Part shown: positions 57,545 to 64,000 of the stretch, one piece after another
Numbering within the stretch: position 1 is the first letter of the stretch
How the letters are laid out: the number at the start of each line of letters is the position of its first letter
Assembly: GCA_027622555.1 (NCBI GenBank)
Contig: JAQBYJ010000009.1
Span: 26,975 to 90,974, forward strand
Direction of reading: 5' to 3'
DNA: 64,000 nucleotides
Source of the DNA: Verrucomicrobiota bacterium
GTDB lineage: Bacteria > Verrucomicrobiota > Verrucomicrobiia > Opitutales > UBA2995
Program-made: the position numbers and the translations under genes
Notes under the pieces: generated by a model
Seen by the model: only the letters and a program-made list of their open reading frames with translations
What the model was told of the DNA's origin: nothing
Databases searched by the model: none

Positions 57545-59170
57545 TTATGATTCTCCTGTTAGCGTGCCCGGCTTACTTATCCAGGGTGTAATGTATAAAA
57601 GGGTACCAACCAGTAAATAGCCGACTGCAAATTCCCAGGCAGGAAAAAGTGAGGCAATATCCAATTCATTTTCGGAAAAAATACTCAGCACTGGAAGATC
57701 GATGATGGAATCGGATCCAGTTAATTTAAAGGAGTGCATAAGTCCCATAATGGAAAGAATACCTCCAGCCAGACTCCATCCAGCGGCCACGCGCCAGCGG
57801 CGATCGACGATGTAAACAACGATGGCTGACCAAATCATGGCCGAGTAAAGAAAACCTTGCTCAAGTGCGAAACCACCTCCAATGAACGCTCCTGAAATAT
57901 GAGCATGTTGTAAGGTCGCTTCTGTCAATGCCGGGCCTTTTTCAAGGGTTCTGCTTACCGCGTTCATTGAGGTTTTAATCACCAGCATGGTCCATGCAGC
58001 CATTCCAGGGAGAATCCCAACTACGACAGCAACCATATGTTTCCGTTCAGTAACTTCAAAGGCCTGACTGGTTATAATAATACCGATCCATAAAATGATC
58101 GCCAATCCGGCTTCGGCGGGAATTGCCCACGTTAAAACCGACATGGTGCCTGTTAAACAAACCAGGGTTATAAATACACCGTTGAGAACCGAGTATCCGG
58201 CTCTTGAGCCGAGTGCCTTCCAAGCAGGGTGACCAATATAGATAGAAGTGGGGAAGGGAGATCCACAAAGGGCGGCCGCCATCGTTCCTATTCCATTGGC
58301 TATTAAACTCGGTCTTACAGGATAATCGTCTCCGGCTGCCGCAGCTGATTCGATATTTTGAAGGGAGGCAAGAACCCCAAGGAAACTGATCGGAATGATA
58401 ACCGATAGGTAAGGTAAAATATGCCCGGCTGAAAGAGCAGGAATCAAATCGAAAACAACTATCTTGGGAAGGTGAATCCCCACTGCTGCCCAAGGTGAAA
58501 CTTCGGAGCTGCCCACGGGGGCTAGACCAATGATCCAGCAAAGGCTCGTTCCAATAAGTAGTACTATCAGGGTTGCAGGAAGCTTTCCCACAAACTGGAC
58601 CTTTCCGAAATAGGCCAGGAAAACAAGCGCAAGAGTAACCATGCCCACAATAGGGGATGCAAAGGATTGAAACAAAAATCCGAGACCTAAGAAACCCAGA
58701 CCCACTCCGGCAAGCGTTGAAAGCATGGCTGCTCGAGGTGTTATACTCCGAATTTTAGCAGCAAAAAAGGACATCGAAAATTCGATGAAGCCGCCGGCTA
58801 AAGTTGCCACCAGACCTGCTTGCCAGGCAATACGTTCCGGATTGGGCAATCCTTGAGATTCAGCAAGCAGTTTCGCCGGAAGCATCACTAAAAAAATATG
58901 AGCAAACAATCCAGGTGTGCTTATACCGTACGGTAGAGCGCATACATCATCCCGGCCTTCTTTTTCGGCCAACTTCATGGCCTGCCACGCGTAAAATAAA
59001 TTTCCTACCAGAAAGGAAATGGCGACACCCGGAAGAATAGTCCCGAATACCAATTTCGGTGAGAATCCCAATACCAGGATACACAAGGGTGCAAGTATGA
59101 GAAGTTGTACCAGATTATTTATAAAAGCGGCAAAGAAGCCTTCCCAGTCACCACGAGAAAATAGTTTCAT
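57545..59170 (-). CDS. Second NCS2-like permease, longer type
   Basis: A 541-residue membrane protein with about twelve helices. It is a distant relative of NCS2 (AzgA-like branch): DVCALPYGISTPGLFAH near 75-91, FIEFSMSFFAAKIRSITPRAAMLSTLAGVG, and GDDYPVRPSLIANGIGTMAAALCGSPFPTS (all cut). It may import another purine such as hypoxanthine or guanine. Its start overlaps the nucleosidase stop by ATGA at 59167. The stop lies 36 bp before the first permease. Confidence 0.83.
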   Translation of the reverse strand: MKLFSRGDWEGFFAAFINNLVQLLILAPLCILVLGFSPKLVFGTILPGVAISFLVGNLFYAWQAMKLAEKEGRDDVCALPYGISTPGLFAHIFLVMLPAKLLAESQGLPNPERIAWQAGLVATLAGGFIEFSMSFFAAKIRSITPRAAMLSTLAGVGLGFLGLGFLFQSFASPIVGMVTLALVFLAYFGKVQFVGKLPATLIVLLIGTSLCWIIGLAPVGSSEVSPWAAVGIHLPKIVVFDLIPALSAGHILPYLSVIIPISFLGVLASLQNIESAAAAGDDYPVRPSLIANGIGTMAAALCGSPFPTSIYIGHPAWKALGSRAGYSVLNGVFITLVCLTGTMSVLTWAIPAEAGLAIILWIGIIITSQAFEVTERKHMVAVVVGILPGMAAWTMLVIKTSMNAVSRTLEKGPALTEATLQHAHISGAFIGGGFALEQGFLYSAMIWSAIVVYIVDRRWRVAAGWSLAGGILSIMGLMHSFKLTGSDSIIDLPVLSIFSENELDIASLFPAWEFAVGYLLVGTLLYITPWISKPGTLTGES

Positions 59171-59949
59171 GAACTTGCCCGCAATTCTCCAAGATACCTG
59201 ACAAAATGAATAGTCCAGCGCGCTGCGGCTGATGCAGCTGTTTGACCAACCTTACGGTAAGCATTGCCAGGGTTTACTTGAGTGCGATTACTCCCTGCAC
59301 GAAATACGATATGCGGAGTTCCCAATTGATGACAAACCTGAGCAATGGCTGCGCTCTCCATCTCCATGATATCAGGATCGAGCTTCTTTTTCATATCATT
59401 AATTTTGGCCTGAGATACGCCAAACAGGTCGCTTGCTGAGACGACTCCGGTTAAGACTTTAGGTGAATAGGTCTCCTTATCAACGGTCACTGATTCCGGT
59501 TCGTAGGATTTTATAGCACGCTTGGCTAATTTGAACAGGTTCGGATCTGGTGGGTAAGCCCAATGAGTCATTTGGTCGGGAAGGGGCCCGCGCACTTTTC
59601 GATAGATCATCCCTTTAGCAGTTAGGGTGCCTGCTGCATGGTGAATCGTTTTATTGGAAATAACGGTATCTCCGGTCCGAATGCGTGGGTTGAAACGAGA
59701 ACCTGTCCCCGAAACTATAAGCTCATTCGGTTTAAAGTGATGAATAAACAAGGCCGCAACCATCGCGCCGTTAGTGACTCCTACGCCGGTTACACCGACC
59801 ACTACTTTTTGTTTTCCGATTTTCCCTTTTGTGTAAGGAAAGCATTCAAGATTGCCGTCAGACTTATTGGTTAATCGTTCCTTAATGACACGAATCTCAG
59901 AAGGCATTGCCCCAAGAATGAGAGTTAAAGAAGATACGTTTCGGAGCAT
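59167..59949 (-). CDS. MTA/SAH-nucleosidase-like phosphorylase-family protein
   Basis: A 260-residue protein from ATG 59949 (the frame also opens at TTG 59985). It follows the MTAN fold: LILGAMPSEIRVI has the Glu of the first motif, GVGVTNGAM is the phosphate/ligand loop, SGTGSRFNPRIRTGDTVIS and MEMESAAIAQVCHQL have the ribose-binding Met-Glu. The catalytic Asp of MTAN in RAISD is replaced by Asn in RAGSNRT. It might be a purine nucleosidase or phosphorylase acting on nucleosides taken up by the two permeases. It is the first gene of the purine catabolic operon. Confidence 0.82.
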   Translation of the reverse strand: MLRNVSSLTLILGAMPSEIRVIKERLTNKSDGNLECFPYTKGKIGKQKVVVGVTGVGVTNGAMVAALFIHHFKPNELIVSGTGSRFNPRIRTGDTVISNKTIHHAAGTLTAKGMIYRKVRGPLPDQMTHWAYPPDPNLFKLAKRAIKSYEPESVTVDKETYSPKVLTGVVSASDLFGVSQAKINDMKKKLDPDIMEMESAAIAQVCHQLGTPHIVFRAGSNRTQVNPGNAYRKVGQTAASAAARWTIHFVRYLGELRASS

Positions 59950-60170
59950 GCAGCGATAACAGCAGAGAACAAACCACTCTTTCAAGCGTATTGGTCAATG
60001 TTCCATGTTATTAATTTGGGCACTTTACTTGGATAGGTCCCGCAAGCTTTGCTCCGGGTAATCTTCTTGTTGGGGATGATTTTTCTTCGGACAGGATATT
60101 TTGTGAATGCAGGGTACTTATGTTGAACAAAGCTGGCTTTATTCTGTCTGTTAGTTAACGATTTATAACC

Positions 60171-60734
60171 ATGGTCTTCACTCGCAAAATAGGTAAACTC
60201 ATTCGTGGAAACACGACTCCATTTCAATTGTATGCGGCAACGCTGCTCGGTGCCTTTATTGGCTTCATCCCTGGGTTTGATCACGCTCCTGGATTGATGC
60301 TTTTTTGGGCCTTTCTTTTGTTGATTTTGAATGCGAATCTTTTTTTGGCAGGAGTGATAGGTTTAATCAGTAAATTGATCTATCTTCTTGCTTTACCCTT
60401 TGCTTTTTCTATCGGGCGAATTCTTCTGGAAGGGCCTACTCAAGGATTGTTCCAAGCACTGCATAATGGTCCAGTCACCGCATACTTTGGGCTCGATTAC
60501 TATGCTGTGGTCGGCGGTCAATTGATCGCTCTTATTGTAGGGCTTGGTTTTGGCTATGTATGCTCTAAAGGCTTGAAGAGCTACAGGCATAAAATGTCTG
60601 ATCGCCAAACGAAAACTGGAGGATCAACCCGGACTAAAAATGCATGGGTCAAAGGGTTTGAATGGGTTTTGTTGGGAAGAAAAGTGGCAAAGGTTATGAG
60701 GAACTGCTCTCTCGTCGTATCGGAAATCCAGTGA
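60171..60734 (+). CDS. TIGR03546-type membrane protein
   Basis: A 187-residue membrane protein with about four helices. The N terminus (GKLIRGNTTPFQLYAATLLGAF then IPGFDHAPGL) matches my memory of the TIGR03546 family, whose genes sit next to TIGR03545 genes. The last 40 residues are polar. Function unknown. It overlaps the next gene by 73 bp. ATG 60171 has no Shine-Dalgarno. Confidence 0.72.
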   Translation: MVFTRKIGKLIRGNTTPFQLYAATLLGAFIGFIPGFDHAPGLMLFWAFLLLILNANLFLAGVIGLISKLIYLLALPFAFSIGRILLEGPTQGLFQALHNGPVTAYFGLDYYAVVGGQLIALIVGLGFGYVCSKGLKSYRHKMSDRQTKTGGSTRTKNAWVKGFEWVLLGRKVAKVMRNCSLVVSEIQ

Positions 60735-61978
60735 GAATCCCCGGCGTTATTTTGGTTGTATTGATGGTAGTGGTTTTGGTTGTGCTATCGCGTTTTTTCT
60801 CGGATGCAATGATAGCTCAAATGGCGCGCGACGGTCTTGCAGCGGTCAATGGTGCTACAGTAGATTTGGAAGAAGCGCACCTGGACCTGAATGAAGGCCG
60901 TTTGGAATTTGTGAATGTCGCTTTCGCCGATCCAAACAACTTGGCGACGGATATTATGCGTTCTCAACGAATTGTGGCAGATATCAGCACGGTCGATATT
61001 CTTCGAAAACGATTTTCCATTGATAAACTTGTCGTCGATTCTGCCAGTTCAGGATTAGCTCGTCAGAGTGCTGGCAAATGGGTGGGGCCTCGATCTAAAC
61101 CGACGAAATTGCCGGATCTGGAAATGCCAGATTTCAAAGACCTTGATAGTGTGCTTGAAAATGCAGAAGTCTGGAAGGAACGCTTATCCCAGTTAAAGCG
61201 CTGGATGGAGGGAGTTTCTTCAATAAAAAAACCTGAGATTCTTCAAACTCCCAAACAATGGGATGATGAATTATCAAGCCGAATTCGCTCCATGGGGCAT
61301 GCTAATGTGAAGGCCACAATGCTTACCCAAGATAGTCCATTATTGTTACTTAAAAAACTGGAAGCTCTCGGTGTAGAAACAAGTTATCTGCCCAACACAT
61401 TGATCGATTTCGAAGCGAGCAATCTTTCAACGCATCCTCACCTGGTCGGGAATAGTCCATCGATTTCCTTTCACTCGAAGGACGGTATTCTTAAGGCGGA
61501 TCTTGCGTTAGGGCTCGCAGCTGGAAAAAACGAAAATGTTTTGAATTTCGAATACAAAGGGATTTCTACCAGCAGTCTTGCTGAATCGATTCAGGTTGAT
61601 GGTAAACCCCTGCTTGAGGGAGGACTGATTGATCTAAAGATAAACGGAGATCTGAATGCGATTAATTCAGATTTGATTGCACGTGCCTCCTTTAAAGATG
61701 TTTTTTTGATGATCAGTGGTTCCAAGGTCTCCCTTAATGGAATGGATATGCCTCTTGCTATTCGAGGCCCGATCGATTCTCCCATGATTAAAGTTGATGC
61801 GGATTTCCTTCAGAACGCTCTGAAGTCAGCGGGTAAAAAACGCCTGCTTGATGAAGCTTCCAAGGAACTTGGGATCGACCTTGGTGACGATAGCTCCTCT
61901 GAAGGTCTTAAGAAAGCAGCAGGGGATTTGCTTGGTGGATTTTTGAAGAAGAAAACCGAAAAGAATGAAGAGAAATAA
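60662..61978 (+). CDS. TIGR03545-type single-pass membrane protein
   Basis: A 438-residue protein with one N-terminal helix (about 27-43) and a large soluble part. It includes VNGATVDLEEAHLDLNEGRL, an AsmA-like beta repeat, and a C-terminal region with GPIDSPMIKVDADFLQNAL. AsmA/TIGR03545-like proteins may contact lipids or outer-membrane components, but no function is established. The ATG at 60662 lies inside the previous gene, giving a 73 bp overlap in another frame. No later start would leave the helix whole. Confidence 0.7.
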   Translation: MGFVGKKSGKGYEELLSRRIGNPVRIPGVILVVLMVVVLVVLSRFFSDAMIAQMARDGLAAVNGATVDLEEAHLDLNEGRLEFVNVAFADPNNLATDIMRSQRIVADISTVDILRKRFSIDKLVVDSASSGLARQSAGKWVGPRSKPTKLPDLEMPDFKDLDSVLENAEVWKERLSQLKRWMEGVSSIKKPEILQTPKQWDDELSSRIRSMGHANVKATMLTQDSPLLLLKKLEALGVETSYLPNTLIDFEASNLSTHPHLVGNSPSISFHSKDGILKADLALGLAAGKNENVLNFEYKGISTSSLAESIQVDGKPLLEGGLIDLKINGDLNAINSDLIARASFKDVFLMISGSKVSLNGMDMPLAIRGPIDSPMIKVDADFLQNALKSAGKKRLLDEASKELGIDLGDDSSSEGLKKAAGDLLGGFLKKKTEKNEEK

Positions 61979-62072
61979 CTCCAATTCTCCTGAGACTTAC
62001 TTTGTCTGTCGAATGGGCTAAGCTTCCTCTTGCAGTTTTTTGAAAAGCTTACAGCTTTGGTTTTTGTTAACC

Positions 62073-62969
62073 ATGAATTACCCCAATAATCCGTCCATAT
62101 TCGCCTTTTTTCTTTTGTCTTTGGTCGCGTTGCAAGCAGCACCAAACCCGGACGATCTTCTCGGTCCAGATTCGAAAAAGCAGGAAGGCGTTCCTCAAGG
62201 AAAGGTTATTAAGTACGTATTCGAAAATAGCTTGGTATTCCCAGGAACAAAACGTGAATACTTTGTTTATGTTCCAGCTCAATACGACGCCTCTGTCCCC
62301 GCTGCGCTTATGGTTTTTCAAGATGGTAAAAAATATCAGGACCCAAACAACTGGTTTCGGGTACCTGTCGTTTTTGATAATTTAATTCATAAGGGCGATA
62401 TGCCTGTGACGATTGCGCTGCTTATTGATCCCGGTTCCAAAGGCACAGACGAGGACGGAACGCCAATTTATGATCGTTCCAATCGAAGTCGCGAATATGA
62501 TGCGATTACTGACCGGTATTCAGAGTTTCTTATTGAAGAAATCATTCCAGAAGTAGCCAGAAATTATAAGCTTACCAATGATCCAAAGTATCGAGCAATT
62601 TGTGGGACCAGTTCAGGCGCTATTTGCGCTTTTACTGCTGCCTGGTTGCGGCCTGACTATTTTAGTAAAGTGCTCAGTGGAAACGGAACTTTCGTAAATA
62701 TCCTTGGTGGGCATCAGTATCCTTCAATGATTCGATCAACGCCGGCAAAACCCATCCGTGTATTCATTCAGGATGGATCCAATGATTTAAACAACCAATA
62801 CGGTAACTGGTTTTTGGCTAATCAACAAATGGTCTCATCCCTTGAGTTTAAAGGTTATGACGTAAAAGCGGTCTGGGGAACGGGCTCACATAATGCCTTC
62901 GAATTTGGACCCTATCTTCCACATTCTCTTCGGTGGTTATGGCGTGATCATTCGAGTGGAAATCCCTAG
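62073..62969 (+). CDS. Exported putative esterase (enterochelin-esterase-like)
   Basis: A 298-residue alpha/beta hydrolase with a signal peptide (MNYPNNPSIFAFFLLSLVA). Motifs: REYFVYVPAQYD, VFQDGKKY, nucleophile Ser180 in GTSSGA, and a late His in GSHNAFEFG. This is the putative esterase (PF00756) group common in Verrucomicrobia and Planctomycetes, where members act on acylated carbohydrates. The TTG at 62040 would add 11 residues and is not preferred. Its substrate is unknown. Confidence 0.87.
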   Translation: MNYPNNPSIFAFFLLSLVALQAAPNPDDLLGPDSKKQEGVPQGKVIKYVFENSLVFPGTKREYFVYVPAQYDASVPAALMVFQDGKKYQDPNNWFRVPVVFDNLIHKGDMPVTIALLIDPGSKGTDEDGTPIYDRSNRSREYDAITDRYSEFLIEEIIPEVARNYKLTNDPKYRAICGTSSGAICAFTAAWLRPDYFSKVLSGNGTFVNILGGHQYPSMIRSTPAKPIRVFIQDGSNDLNNQYGNWFLANQQMVSSLEFKGYDVKAVWGTGSHNAFEFGPYLPHSLRWLWRDHSSGNP

Positions 62970-62976
62970 AGTTTAA

Positions 62977-63627
62977 ATGGCTATGCGAAAGTTTACTTCT
63001 GCGATTATCCTTACTGGAACTCTATTTATTTTTTCTGGTTGCATGCATAGACCGGTGCCGAATTTGCCTGCGCATTGGCAGGGCAAACCGATTCCGATGG
63101 CTTCGTTGGAGGACCCAGAGACTGTCAAAATGTATGTCTTCGTCATGTATGACAAACGCATGTGTGCTCACACGATTTTAAGAATCCATTCTCCCGAACA
63201 TGGCACCGTATTCTGGGACCCGGCTGGCGGTTATGGTAAGCCTGAATATCCGGTTGTTGCAAAGCGAAGTGACGACTTGGTGATTGATCCGATTCCGACC
63301 ATTCCAGCCTACCTCGATTTCAGGCAGTATCTTCCCACTGCCAAGGTTGAAATATTTGAATTCGATTTAAACCCGTCAGAATCAGAACGTTTAATTAATC
63401 TTCTTAGGCCGAAACTTGGAGAAAGGCATGCCCCTTACAAAACGGAGACTGCGCCGATGTATTGCGCTTCTGCTATTTCAAAATTCTTAAGTCAGCACGC
63501 ACGTGATATTATTCCGGTAAATAAAAATTTCTTTCCTCACGCTTTGTCAGCTGAACTCTATGCTGCCAATTTGACTCGAATCATTCTGTATGATTACGAT
63601 TCAATTTTGCAATATGAGGTTCAGTAA
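62977..63627 (+). CDS. Lipoprotein with possible permuted Cys/His hydrolase core
   Basis: A 216-residue protein with a lipobox (LFIFSG-Cys22). A His in AHTILRIHS (His65) comes first, followed by HGTVFWDPAGGYG, and a Cys in MYCASAISKFL (Cys163) comes later. That order, His before Cys with a WDP strand between, is the one in permuted NlpC/P60 (YiiX-like) hydrolases. It is a suggestion by shape, not an identified family. It begins 7 bp after the esterase stop, so it is likely cotranscribed. Confidence 0.55.
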   Translation: MAMRKFTSAIILTGTLFIFSGCMHRPVPNLPAHWQGKPIPMASLEDPETVKMYVFVMYDKRMCAHTILRIHSPEHGTVFWDPAGGYGKPEYPVVAKRSDDLVIDPIPTIPAYLDFRQYLPTAKVEIFEFDLNPSESERLINLLRPKLGERHAPYKTETAPMYCASAISKFLSQHARDIIPVNKNFFPHALSAELYAANLTRIILYDYDSILQYEVQ

Positions 63628-63701
63628 TAGGGAGCGAATCGAATTCATTATTGGAAATAATCGGAGTTGCTTCCGAAGTATTAACGACCCAACTTTTACC
63701 C

Positions 63702-63923
63702 ATGGCACTTGATCCCGAATTTATTAAAAAAGTCCAGGAGCGAAAAGCGAAACGGGAAGCCCGCGAAGCACGAAATAAACACCTGGAGATCCAACCTAAA
63801 ACTCGTTCAGGTCCGAGGGCCCAAAAAAGCGATCCTGTATTTAAATCTACTTCAATGCTCACTGGTGATTCGACTTATATAACAGGCGAAGATGCCAGAG
63901 AACGTGTGAAGAAAGCTAGCTAG
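63702..63923 (+). CDS. Small charged protein, unknown function
   Basis: From ATG 63702 this gives 73 residues; the frame opens at TTG 63651 but that has no support. The N-terminal helix (DPEFIKKVQERKAKREARE) is very basic and acidic, the rest disordered-like with STYITGEDARERVKKAS at the end. No family recognised. It lies 74 bp after the lipoprotein. Confidence 0.45.
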   Translation: MALDPEFIKKVQERKAKREAREARNKHLEIQPKTRSGPRAQKSDPVFKSTSMLTGDSTYITGEDARERVKKAS

Positions 63924-64000
63924 ACCCTGTTCGAAAAGCCGCTGGTTGTCCGTAAAATGCGCATGATAAAGTTTTGGAAAACCAGTATTAAGGCTTGAAA

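Noticed and set aside
58056..58541. 161-codon minus frame inside the second permease
   Set aside because: Same strand but other frame as a clear membrane protein; no conserved features.

Overview
This window looks like a chromosomal segment of a Verrucomicrobiota bacterium, most likely class Opitutae (Opitutales/Puniceicoccales type). This rests on gene content and protein style, not on a marker comparison. The supporting content is a DUF1800/DUF1501 exported pair, a PurF of the long type shared with Bacteroidetes, a MoxR-DUF58-transglutaminase cluster, FabV as enoyl reductase, many lipoproteins, and a moderate GC content. No rRNA, tRNA, CRISPR array, insertion sequence or prophage was seen. 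Most start codons lack a clear Shine-Dalgarno sequence.

Layout. 1-6264 (minus): purine biosynthesis operon purL-purM-purQ-purC-purF with overlapping or touching genes; purQ carries two PurS-like domains at its C terminus, and purF runs off the left edge. 6394-8477 (minus): HAD hydrolase and ffh. 8603-14103 (plus): tsaD, then moxR, DUF58 and a membrane transglutaminase. 14105-24689 (minus): a long housekeeping run read as TPR lipoprotein, dnaG, rpoD, small lipoprotein, tatA, mreB, mreC, mreD, mrdA. Its DnaG lacks all four zinc ligands and its RpoD has a long Lys/Ala-rich, histone-like N-terminal tail. 24705-27877 (plus): exported DUF362-like protein, an isolated nuoA, a three-domain EIIA / pyruvate-kinase-C-like / diadenylate-cyclase protein, and rpmG.

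27939-41701: a small conserved protein, mrp, a TolB-like propeller, sodA, tadA, infA, cysK, a START plus epimerase protein (TIGR01777 type), a TRAP transporter (dctP-dctQ-dctM), and the DUF1501/DUF1800 pair. 41702-42312 holds no convincing gene but contains a perfect palindrome and a strong orphan terminator. 42313-53800: lactate permease, Ig-like surface protein, HD hydrolase, mgtE, isochorismatase-like hydrolase, metallophosphatase, a Ser/Thr kinase directly upstream of rpoN, an A-type Fe-S carrier, and fabV.

53947-59949 (minus): a six-gene purine catabolic operon (nucleosidase-like protein, two NCS2-type permeases, OHCU decarboxylase, hydroxyisourate hydrolase, allantoinase). It covers uptake and the steps from hydroxyisourate to allantoate, with no urate oxidase in the window. 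60171-63923 (plus): an overlapping membrane pair (TIGR03546/TIGR03545 type), an exported esterase, a lipoprotein with a possible Cys/His hydrolase core, and a small charged protein.

The most unusual items are the EIIA-PK-DAC fusion, the PurQ-PurS-PurS fusion, the zinc-ligand-free primase, the histone-like tail on the main sigma factor, and the unexplained palindrome/terminator region near 42.1 kb.
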